From an uncultured Rickettsiales bacterium (lineage in GTDB: Bacteria > Pseudomonadota > Alphaproteobacteria > Rickettsiales > UBA1997): a DNA stretch of 9,576 nt. The notes under the pieces were generated by a model. It had not been told where the DNA came from and made no database searches. It worked only from the letters and a program-made list of their open reading frames with translations. Position numbers and translations under genes: made by a program. Position 1 is the first letter of the stretch; each line of letters opens with the position of its first letter. The stretch spans positions 1 through 9,576 of the forward strand of contig CATOJU010000026.1 of the NCBI GenBank assembly GCA_951800555.1, given 5' to 3'. Positions 1 to 5,743 of this stretch are shown in pieces.

Positions 1-96
1 TAAGTTTGAGTTTAAACTTAAAATTAAATAGAATGGGAATATTACTATATTAAAATATCTATAAAATAATAAAAATTATAAATAATAATCGCGAAA

Positions 97-120
97 TTTA
101 AATTTTAACTAAAATTTAAA
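97..120. other. A/T-only hairpin upstream of the aro operon
   Basis: The arms 97-106 (TTTAAATTTT) and 111-120 (AAAATTTAAA) are perfect reverse complements around a 4-base loop, AACT. A short T run follows at 123-127. It could be a weak terminator for a gene left of the window, but a stem made only of A and T pairs is expected fairly often in DNA this AT-rich. No coding sequence is visible in 1-203. A second small inverted repeat (TAAGTTT/AAACTTA, 1-7 and 14-20) lies at the very edge. Confidence 0.2.
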
Positions 121-134
121 AATTTTTAATTTAA

Positions 135-168
135 TTTACTTAATTTTAAACTAGTTTATAACTAGTTT
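135..168 (+). promoter_or_regulatory. Putative promoter and tandem-palindrome operator of the aro operon
   Basis: Two ACTAGT palindromes occur at 150-155 and 161-166, the first inside the perfect 10-bp palindrome AAACTAGTTT (148-157). Their centres are 11 bp apart, about one helical turn. Between and overlapping them is TATAAC (157-162), a good -10 candidate, with TTTACT (135-140) 16 bp upstream as a weak -35. Transcription would start near 169, about 35 bases before the DAHP synthase ATG. A repressor on the palindromes would cover the -10. Repeated CTAG half sites recall the E. coli Trp repressor operators, but there the ACTAGT units are 8 bp apart, so the resemblance is only suggestive. No regulator gene is in the window. 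Confidence 0.35.
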
Positions 169-203
169 GATGATTTTATAAATTTTTATTTTAGAGGATA
201 ATT

Positions 204-1100
204 ATGACAAATATAACTATTATAGCTGGACCATGTTCAGTAGATAAAAATAACTTGAATGAAGTTGATGAAATTTTATCAATAAAAATTAATCAAAAAA
301 AGGCAATAGCTGGTACAAGAGTTGTTGGGCTAAAATCAAGAACAATTTTAGAAAAATCTGGCGAAGGAATGGGTATGGATTTTGATGTTTATATGCATAA
401 TTGTGATATTTTAATAAATGGTGGGAATTCTAATGATTTTGAAGATTTACCATCAATGTTAATGGCTAAAAAAATACAAGAAAAACATAATTGCATAATA
501 GCAACAGAAATTATGAACCCAGCAGTGCAGATGCCACAATTAGAAAAACATTTGAAAGGTATTGTAATGCCTTGGAATCCGTCTGTCAATCAATTAGGTT
601 GGTCAGAATTACATATTTCTAAATACTGTGAAAGAAATAATTGGCTTTTAGGTGTAAAAAATCCAAAAGATTTAGGAGAAACATTAATAGATAGTGAAAT
701 TAACAATATTGCGGCACCAATGGAAAAAGTTTGGAAGGGTGTAGCTAGTTACTCAAATTTAGATGATGAAAGAAAAGTTTTAATTCATAGAGGAGTTAAT
801 TCAGAAATAAAAAGTGATTACAGAAATGATTTAGTTCATAAAGCTGCTATGAGGACAAAAGCTACTATGAATGGGGTAAAAATGTTTTTTGATCCAAGTC
901 ATTCTTGTGGTCCAAAATTAAGAGATAGAATAGTGGAAATTACAATAGAAGCTATGAAAATGAAATGTGCCGATGGAAGTGATTTATATGATGGAATTTT
1001 AATAGAAGTTGGAACATCTATAACAGATACAAAACAACATATAACAGTTGATGAATTAAAAATTTTAGTTAATGAATTGAATAAATTTAGAGAGTTCTAA
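204..1100 (+). CDS. aroG: Class I 3-deoxy-7-phosphoheptulonate (DAHP) synthase
   Basis: This cytoplasmic enzyme would condense phosphoenolpyruvate with erythrose 4-phosphate to give DAHP, the committed step of the shikimate pathway. The 298-residue protein shows the family hallmarks in order: AGPCS at 9-13 with metal-ligand Cys11, GVKNP with Lys152, IHRG with Arg196, DPSHSCG with His233, IEVG with Glu268, and TDTKQ with Asp275. These match the Cys, His, Glu and Asp metal ligands and the PEP-binding Lys and Arg known for class I enzymes; the pairing is by motif, not computed alignment. It is compact, with no N-terminal ferredoxin-like domain or ACT domain and no fused chorismate mutase. The related KDO-8-phosphate synthase is possible by fold, but the aromatic neighbours favour DAHP synthase. 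AGAGGA (193-198) is a well-placed ribosome binding site. It is first in the operon, with tyrA 1 base downstream. The symbol denotes function; the subtype is not certain. Confidence 0.85.
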   Translation: MTNITIIAGPCSVDKNNLNEVDEILSIKINQKKAIAGTRVVGLKSRTILEKSGEGMGMDFDVYMHNCDILINGGNSNDFEDLPSMLMAKKIQEKHNCIIATEIMNPAVQMPQLEKHLKGIVMPWNPSVNQLGWSELHISKYCERNNWLLGVKNPKDLGETLIDSEINNIAAPMEKVWKGVASYSNLDDERKVLIHRGVNSEIKSDYRNDLVHKAAMRTKATMNGVKMFFDPSHSCGPKLRDRIVEITIEAMKMKCADGSDLYDGILIEVGTSITDTKQHITVDELKILVNELNKFREF

Positions 1101-1101
1101 A

Positions 1102-2076
1102 ATGGGGTTTAAAAATATACTTATAATTGGTATGGGATTTATGGGGGTTGCTTTAGCAAAAGCTATAAAGTCTTTAAAGAATGATGATAAAGTAATTGGT
1201 TTTGATTTAGATAAAACTTTATTAAATATTCTTTTAAAAGAGAATATTATTGACAATTGTATAAATAATTTAGAAAATTTAGATAATATTGATATAATTT
1301 TTCTAGCAACTCCTACATCAAAATTTATTGATATTTTAAGTAAAATAAAAGATAAATTAAATAATCAAATAATAATTGATATAGGATCTATAAAAAATAA
1401 AGTTTTTAGCGATGTTAAAAATTTACTAAAAGATAAAATAAATTTATATATTCCTACTCATCCAATAGTTGGTGGTCGTTCATTAGATCATCAAAATATA
1501 GAGACAGAAATTAAAAGGATACCAAATAATTTATTTAAGAATAATTTAATGCATTTTTTTCCTTCTATATCTAATGAAAAAAATTTTATTATTGTTAAAG
1601 AACTTTTTGAGAATTTAGAAGTAAAAATTAATATAAAACTGACGATAGAAGAACATGATAGAATTTATGGTTTAATATCTCATTTACCTATGTTTTTAAG
1701 TATAATATTTTTAATGTCTTTTAAAGGTAATAGAAAAATTTATAGTTATTTTGTGGATAAATTTAATGATGCTATGTGGATACCTATATTTTTTGATAAT
1801 ATAGGAAATATAGAATTTTGGGTTGATGAAGTTGAAAAATCTATAAAAAGCAATTTTATAAATCAAAATGATTTATCAAAAGTATTTCTTAATATTATAA
1901 AAATTAATAATTTTTTTGAATTTGAAGGAAAGGGGTGTAAAGTTTTTGTTGAACAAAATGATGATGATATATTGATATCTAAAAAAGATTTTATAAACTC
2001 AAAACAAGAATTAATTTCTGTATGCAAAGATAGAAATTTAGAGGGTTTAAATAATATTTTATTAAATTTACAATAA
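1102..2076 (+). CDS. tyrA: Prephenate dehydrogenase TyrA
   Basis: This enzyme would oxidatively decarboxylate prephenate to 4-hydroxyphenylpyruvate, the precursor of tyrosine, with NAD(P)+. The 324-residue protein starts with a Rossmann fold: GMGFMG dinucleotide-binding loop at 10-15 and an acidic FDLD end of strand 2 at 34-37. LATPTS (68-73) and DIGSIK (93-98) follow, as usual in the family. HPIVGG (His120) and EEHDRIYG...SHLP (183-196, His194) are the catalytic and substrate-binding signatures. The C-terminal half is the helical dimerisation domain; no ACT or chorismate mutase domain is present. It begins 1 base after the aroG stop, so the two are cotranscribed. The last 36 codons lie in a 104-bp direct repeat whose second copy sits just before aroB. 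The present final codon and stop (CAA TAA) differ from those in copy 2 (AAA TAG), suggesting the 3' end was remade by the insertion downstream. The enzyme looks intact. Confidence 0.9.
   Translation: MGFKNILIIGMGFMGVALAKAIKSLKNDDKVIGFDLDKTLLNILLKENIIDNCINNLENLDNIDIIFLATPTSKFIDILSKIKDKLNNQIIIDIGSIKNKVFSDVKNLLKDKINLYIPTHPIVGGRSLDHQNIETEIKRIPNNLFKNNLMHFFPSISNEKNFIIVKELFENLEVKINIKLTIEEHDRIYGLISHLPMFLSIIFLMSFKGNRKIYSYFVDKFNDAMWIPIFFDNIGNIEFWVDEVEKSIKSNFINQNDLSKVFLNIIKINNFFEFEGKGCKVFVEQNDDDILISKKDFINSKQELISVCKDRNLEGLNNILLNLQ
1967..2070. repeat. 104-bp direct repeat, copy 1 (tyrA 3' end)
   Basis: These 104 bases, which are tyrA codons 289-323, recur without mismatch at 4412-4515, a shift of 2445 bp. 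The two copies bracket the reverse-strand ankyrin/protease-like gene. Identity ends at both sides: copy 1 is followed by CAATAATTAT and copy 2 by AAATAGGAAA. Such a long exact repeat in an AT-rich genome points to a recent duplication, most simply the event that brought in the intervening gene. Confidence 0.95.
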
Positions 2077-2085
2077 TTATAAATA

Positions 2086-2115
2086 ATAGATACAACTAAT
2101 AATAGTTGTATCTAT
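2086..2115. terminator. Bidirectional hairpin between convergent tyrA and effector gene
   Basis: A perfect 13-bp stem (2086-2098 with 2103-2115, arm core AGATACAACT/AGTTGTATCT) encloses a 4-base ATAA loop. It lies 10 bases after the tyrA stop and 19 bases beyond the stop of the convergent reverse-strand gene. No clear T tract follows on the + strand; on the - strand the next bases are TTATTTATAA, only moderately T-rich. It is best read as a weak terminator shared by both genes. It lies inside the inserted segment, so it would also cut tyrA transcription off from aroB. Confidence 0.5.
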
Positions 2116-2133
2116 AAAGATATTTAAATTAAA

Positions 2134-4353
2134 TTATTTATAAATTTCTGTTGTTTTTTCTAATTTTTTATTAAAATCATTTGATAATGATTTTTTCATT
2201 TCAAAGGTCTTTTTAAATTTTACTTTTTTTATTCCTTCCTCCACTAAAGATAATATTTCGCTGTCATTAATACTTTTAGCAATATCTAAAGGAGTCTGGT
2301 TTTTATCATTTTTAATATCTACATTTATTTCTTTATCAAATAATTTACTCATTAATTCTTTATCTTTATTCATAATAGCAATATGTAGCAATGTGTTTCC
2401 TTCTTCATATTTTTTATTTATTAATATTTTATACAAATTATTTTCTCCTTCTTTTTCAGAAATTGAATTATCTTCTACTTGAATAAATTGATTTTCATTT
2501 ATAATTTCTTTTTTAATTAAAGTTTCAGCCAATTTTGTATTTTTATTTTCTATGGCTAAATAAACCAAATCATAAATTATATCTTTATCATCTCTTCCAA
2601 TTAAGTCATTCATTAATTCATAATTTTCTTTTTCTACTGCTAAAGAAATTAACTCTAATAAATTTGACTTATTCAATCTGTATTTATCCATTATAATATC
2701 TATTGTATTAGCATCACCACTTTCTGCAATTATATTAAATAATTTCTTTTTAGATTTTTCTTCTAATTTTTCGATATTTACAAATGTTTCAAAATCACAA
2801 AATAAATCTTCTATATCGTATAAGGTTATATCATTTTTATTTAATTTTTCTTCTAATAATTTTAAATTTTCATCAGATTTATTAGAAAGATCTATCCATT
2901 CTTTATTAACTGTAGCAATATTTGCTTTTGTATTATCATTTCCATTATGTTTATACTCTTCAATATCTTCCAATTTTTTTATTAAACCATTTTTACACAT
3001 AATACTTAAAGCTTTTACCTGTTTAAGTCTTGTTTTTATATCAAAATAATTAATATTGATAAACTTTAATTCGTTTGTTTTTTTATCAAAAGCTCTTTTT
3101 TGAATTGTATATCTTTCGATATGATTTTTTAATTTATCAGTCATAATAATTAAATGTGTATATTTTTCCAGATCAATATTTTCTGGATGATTTTCCATTA
3201 CTGATTTAATTTTTTGTAAAAATTCCAAAATTTTTGTAAGAGAAGATAATGATTGAGAATGCTTTAAAATAATAAATGGAAGTAATGCAAGTCTTCTTTT
3301 TTTAAAAAACAATTCAGTAGCTTGATCCAAATAACCCATACTTGCTAATAAATTCATTTCTTTTTGTGCTTTTTCTAACCCTTCTACTGGTTCTAATAAA
3401 TCTGGATTATTAGAATCGACAAAGTATTCTTTTTTATTTTCAGAAAAAAATTGCTTTAAATAATTATTTAATTCTTCTGATATTGAACTATTTGGATTTT
3501 CTAGTGAAAAATTCTCCAATACTTTCATAAAATCATCAAATTCATCTATCAATATAGGTCTACAGCTTGTTTCATCTGTCTGTTGCATAGATTCTACACT
3601 GTATTCACCTTTTCTAAAATATAAACCATGGCCAACTGAGTCAAATTCAAAAATATTCCCTTTTGTAACTATAATTGGTGTTACGTGACCAGCTTGTATA
3701 CCGTTATTAGATAAATCAACTGTTATAAAATGAACTTTTTTATCATTATAAGATTTTGATCTTATTAATTCTATTTTTTCTTTACATGATTCTTCGCATT
3801 TATTTAAATTGGTTGTATCCTCGCGAGGAGTTATATAATGAAATTCTACTTCATTTGATAGTTTTTGATGTTTTGCAAATTCATAAGTCATCATATTAAA
3901 TAAACCATCTTTAGACATTGATGGCAACAATAAATCTAATTTAGATTCCATAATTATTAACGGATCTTTTTTTACAACATTTTCTTCTTTTTCTTTTTCT
4001 TCTTCCTCCTTATCTTCCTCTTCCTCTCCTTCCTCTCCTTCCTCTTCTTCCCTCTCCTTTTCCTCAGTGTTTTTTTCAAGATATTCTTTTTTTAATTTTA
4101 AATAATGTTGATTTGTTAGCATACCATAATCAAATGCTATTTTAAATTCATCATAGCTAATTGTAAAATCACCTAATTCCAAATTTTCAATTCTTGGTTC
4201 TGGTTTTGTTCCGTTTAATATACATTCATTCCAACTGTTTAGAGTTTCTACAATAAGTGGGATGTTTTCTTTTTTAACAACCAATTTTTTTGTTTCTTTT
4301 TTTATTTCAGTTAAATCTGAAACATTATATTTAATATTTTTATTATAATTCAT
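2134..4353 (-). CDS. Ankyrin-repeat protein with CE-clan cysteine protease-like core; putative effector
   Basis: I recognise no named homologue of this 739-residue protein; the domains are read by eye. Residues 1-90 are unassigned. Residues 93-129 are almost all Glu, Lys and Gly. Residues about 200-270 resemble the Ulp1/YopJ (CE-clan) core: a VHFITVDL strand, His223 in GHVTPIIV, Asp238 in FEFDSVG (compare the DSL of Ulp1), Gln258 and Cys264 in QQTDETSC. The Gln-to-Cys spacing of 6 equals that of yeast Ulp1 (Gln574, Cys580). Substrate could be a ubiquitin-like modifier, or the activity could be acetylation as in YopJ. Residues 325-500 look helical. The C-terminus has a clear ankyrin pair at 651-707 (GNTLLHIA and QTPLDIA) and degenerate helical repeats before it from about 545. 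The tail is Lys-rich. There is no signal peptide or membrane segment. It lies antisense inside the aromatic operon between two copies of the tyrA 3' end, so it is a late arrival. Only a weak purine-rich site (AAGAAAA) precedes the ATG. Confidence 0.8.
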   Translation of the reverse strand: MNYNKNIKYNVSDLTEIKKETKKLVVKKENIPLIVETLNSWNECILNGTKPEPRIENLELGDFTISYDEFKIAFDYGMLTNQHYLKLKKEYLEKNTEEKEREEEEGEEGEEEEDKEEEEKEKEENVVKKDPLIIMESKLDLLLPSMSKDGLFNMMTYEFAKHQKLSNEVEFHYITPREDTTNLNKCEESCKEKIELIRSKSYNDKKVHFITVDLSNNGIQAGHVTPIIVTKGNIFEFDSVGHGLYFRKGEYSVESMQQTDETSCRPILIDEFDDFMKVLENFSLENPNSSISEELNNYLKQFFSENKKEYFVDSNNPDLLEPVEGLEKAQKEMNLLASMGYLDQATELFFKKRRLALLPFIILKHSQSLSSLTKILEFLQKIKSVMENHPENIDLEKYTHLIIMTDKLKNHIERYTIQKRAFDKKTNELKFININYFDIKTRLKQVKALSIMCKNGLIKKLEDIEEYKHNGNDNTKANIATVNKEWIDLSNKSDENLKLLEEKLNKNDITLYDIEDLFCDFETFVNIEKLEEKSKKKLFNIIAESGDANTIDIIMDKYRLNKSNLLELISLAVEKENYELMNDLIGRDDKDIIYDLVYLAIENKNTKLAETLIKKEIINENQFIQVEDNSISEKEGENNLYKILINKKYEEGNTLLHIAIMNKDKELMSKLFDKEINVDIKNDKNQTPLDIAKSINDSEILSLVEEGIKKVKFKKTFEMKKSLSNDFNKKLEKTTEIYK
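3980..4065. repeat. 86-base polypyrimidine tract with 9-bp repeat units
   Basis: On the + strand every base from 3980 to 4065 is C or T except an A at 4012. Within it CCTCTCCTT occurs in tandem (4023-4031 and 4032-4040), followed by diverged units. On the coding strand this is a polypurine tract encoding the Glu/Gly/Lys-rich segment of the effector-like protein. The 9-bp unit keeps the reading frame, so slippage would change the length of the acidic segment without a frameshift. Confidence 0.9.
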
Positions 4354-4411
4354 ATTTTCTTAATTGTTTAATATAAATTAATTACTATAATTATTTTTTA
4401 AAATTTCAATA

Positions 4412-4515
4412 ATATATTGATATCTAAAAAAGATTTTATAAACTCAAAACAAGAATTAATTTCTGTATGCAAAGATAGAAATTTAGAGGGTTTAAATAAT
4501 ATTTTATTAAATTTA
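4412..4515. repeat. 104-bp direct repeat, copy 2
   Basis: This is the exact second copy of 1967-2070. It borders the upstream side of the reverse-strand gene, 58 bases from its ATG, and leads directly into aroB. The 5-base CAATA just before it (4407-4411) together with its first two bases gives CAATAAT, which also follows copy 1 directly (2071-2077). Confidence 0.95.
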
Positions 4516-4521
4516 AAATAG
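4412..4521 (+). pseudogene. Stranded tyrA 3' fragment next to aroB
   Basis: In the tyrA frame this stretch encodes the last 35 residues of TyrA, ending ...LLNLK and a TAG stop at 4519-4521. It has no start codon or upstream gene body. The stop merges with the aroB ribosome binding site (TAGGAA) and lies 8 bases before the aroB ATG, the same layout as the aroB/aroA junction at 5733-5744. This is therefore probably the original end of tyrA, left behind when 2445 bp became interposed. It has no product of its own. Confidence 0.85.
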
Positions 4522-4529
4522 GAAATAAA

Positions 4530-5735
4530 ATGATTATAAATGTCGGGAAATACAATATTATAATTGAAAAAAATAGTTTAGAAAATATCAACAATTTTAT
4601 CAATTTTAGTGAATTTTCTAATATTATTATATTAACAGATGAAAATATAGTTAATAATAATTGGCTTGAAAAGTTATTATATGTTTTACCTAAAGAAGTT
4701 TATAATTTAATTATAAAATCAGGAGAAAAATATAAAAATTTGGATACAGTTGCTAATATTTGGGAAACTATGAACAATTATAAACTTGACAGAAAATCAC
4801 TTTTAATAAATCTTGGCGGTGGTATAGTTAGCGATTTAGGCGGATTTTGTGCTTCTACCTATATGAGAGGAATAAAATTTTTAAATATACCTACTACATT
4901 ATTGAGCCAAGTTGATGCTTCTGTTGGTGGAAAAACTGGTTTTGATTATAATAGTTGTAAAAATTTAATAGGATCTTTCGCAGAGCCATATAAAGTTGTT
5001 ATAGATTCTTCAACTTTATCAACATTGCCAGAGAGAGAATTTAATTCTGGTATGGCAGAAGTAATAAAATACGGAATAATTTATGATAAAGATTTTTTTG
5101 ACTATCTAGAAAGTGAAAATATTGATATTGATTATGTAATTAAAAAATGTTGTGAAATAAAGGCTGATGTAGTTAATAAAGATTTCAAAGAAGGTGGTTT
5201 AAGAAAAATATTAAATTTCGGGCATACAATAGGCCATGCTATAGAAACTTTGTCATTAGAAACTAAAAGTCCGCTTTTACATGGGGAGGCTGTGGCTTTG
5301 GGTATTGTGGCTATATGTTATATTGCGAGTAAAATTGGAAAAATTAATGACAATAACTTTGAAAGAATAAAAAATATATTAAAAAAGTATAATTTACAAA
5401 CTAGTTATAATGGTTTAGATATAGATGAAGTTTATAATTGTATTAAAATAGGAGTTAATATGGAATTAGAAAGTTTAAGAAAAAAAGTTGACGAATGCAA
5501 TAAAAAAATTCTGGAAGATTTAAAAGAAAGATTTGAAATTACAAGAGAAATTGGAATTTTAAAAAATAGTGAAAATTTGCCAGCCTATGATCCTAAAAGG
5601 GAAGAATTAATTCTGGAAAAAATAGGGGAAATTGCAAAAATAGAAGGACTTAATGAAAATATGGTGAAAGATATTTTTAAAATAATTATGAAATATGTAG
5701 TAGAAGAACATAAAGAAATTAAAAATAAAAAATAG
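4530..5735 (+). CDS. aroB: 3-dehydroquinate synthase (C-terminally truncated) fused to AroQ chorismate mutase
   Basis: Residues 1-310 are dehydroquinate synthase, which cyclises DAHP to 3-dehydroquinate using NAD+ and a divalent metal. Visible are the NAD loop LGGGIVSDLGG (95-105), VGGKTG with Lys135, Lys144-Asn145, AEVIKYG with Glu177 and Lys180, Lys211, GLRKILNFGHTIGH with Arg225, Asn229, His232 and His236, and HGEAVALG with His251. Glu177, His232 and His251 are the expected metal ligands. The family normally runs to about 350-360 residues; the final segment carrying the DKKN-type motif (Lys356 of the Aspergillus enzyme) is absent. Residues 311-401 are a complete AroQ chorismate mutase, converting chorismate to prephenate for TyrA: Arg317, Arg334, Lys345, Arg357 and Glu358 match E. 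coli Arg11, Arg28, Lys39, Arg51 and Glu52 in spacing; His394 sits at the Gln88 position. Whether the AroB part is active is uncertain. AGGAA (4520-4524) is the ribosome binding site; aroA follows after 8 bases. Confidence 0.9.
   Translation: MIINVGKYNIIIEKNSLENINNFINFSEFSNIIILTDENIVNNNWLEKLLYVLPKEVYNLIIKSGEKYKNLDTVANIWETMNNYKLDRKSLLINLGGGIVSDLGGFCASTYMRGIKFLNIPTTLLSQVDASVGGKTGFDYNSCKNLIGSFAEPYKVVIDSSTLSTLPEREFNSGMAEVIKYGIIYDKDFFDYLESENIDIDYVIKKCCEIKADVVNKDFKEGGLRKILNFGHTIGHAIETLSLETKSPLLHGEAVALGIVAICYIASKIGKINDNNFERIKNILKKYNLQTSYNGLDIDEVYNCIKIGVNMELESLRKKVDECNKKILEDLKERFEITREIGILKNSENLPAYDPKREELILEKIGEIAKIEGLNENMVKDIFKIIMKYVVEEHKEIKNKK
5450..5462 (+). promoter_or_regulatory. Internal ribosome binding site and ATG of the chorismate mutase
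   Basis: AGGAG (5450-5454) followed by a 5-base TTAAT spacer and ATG (5460-5462) lies inside the fused gene exactly where chorismate mutase begins (residue 311). Translation from here would give a 91-residue AroQ protein, the normal length of a free-standing enzyme. It is the best Shine-Dalgarno match in the operon. The likely outcome is two products, the fusion and a free mutase. Confidence 0.6.
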
Positions 5736-5743
5736 GAATAAAA

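Noticed and set aside
389..589. Reverse-strand open frame of 66 codons
   Set aside because: It lies wholly inside the DAHP synthase gene, shows no family signature, and is explained as antisense of a conserved coding region.
1065..1256. Reverse-strand open frame of 63 codons
   Set aside because: It is antisense to the aroG end and the Rossmann start of tyrA, with no recognisable protein features.
2078..4406. Insertion sequence between the direct repeats
   Set aside because: No transposase motif is seen in the single encoded protein and the segment ends are not inverted repeats, so no IS call is made.
4417..4442. TTGATA and TATAAA as a promoter for aroB
   Set aside because: The spacer is only 14 bp, and the same bases exist in copy 1 inside tyrA, so chance in AT-rich coding DNA is the simpler reading.
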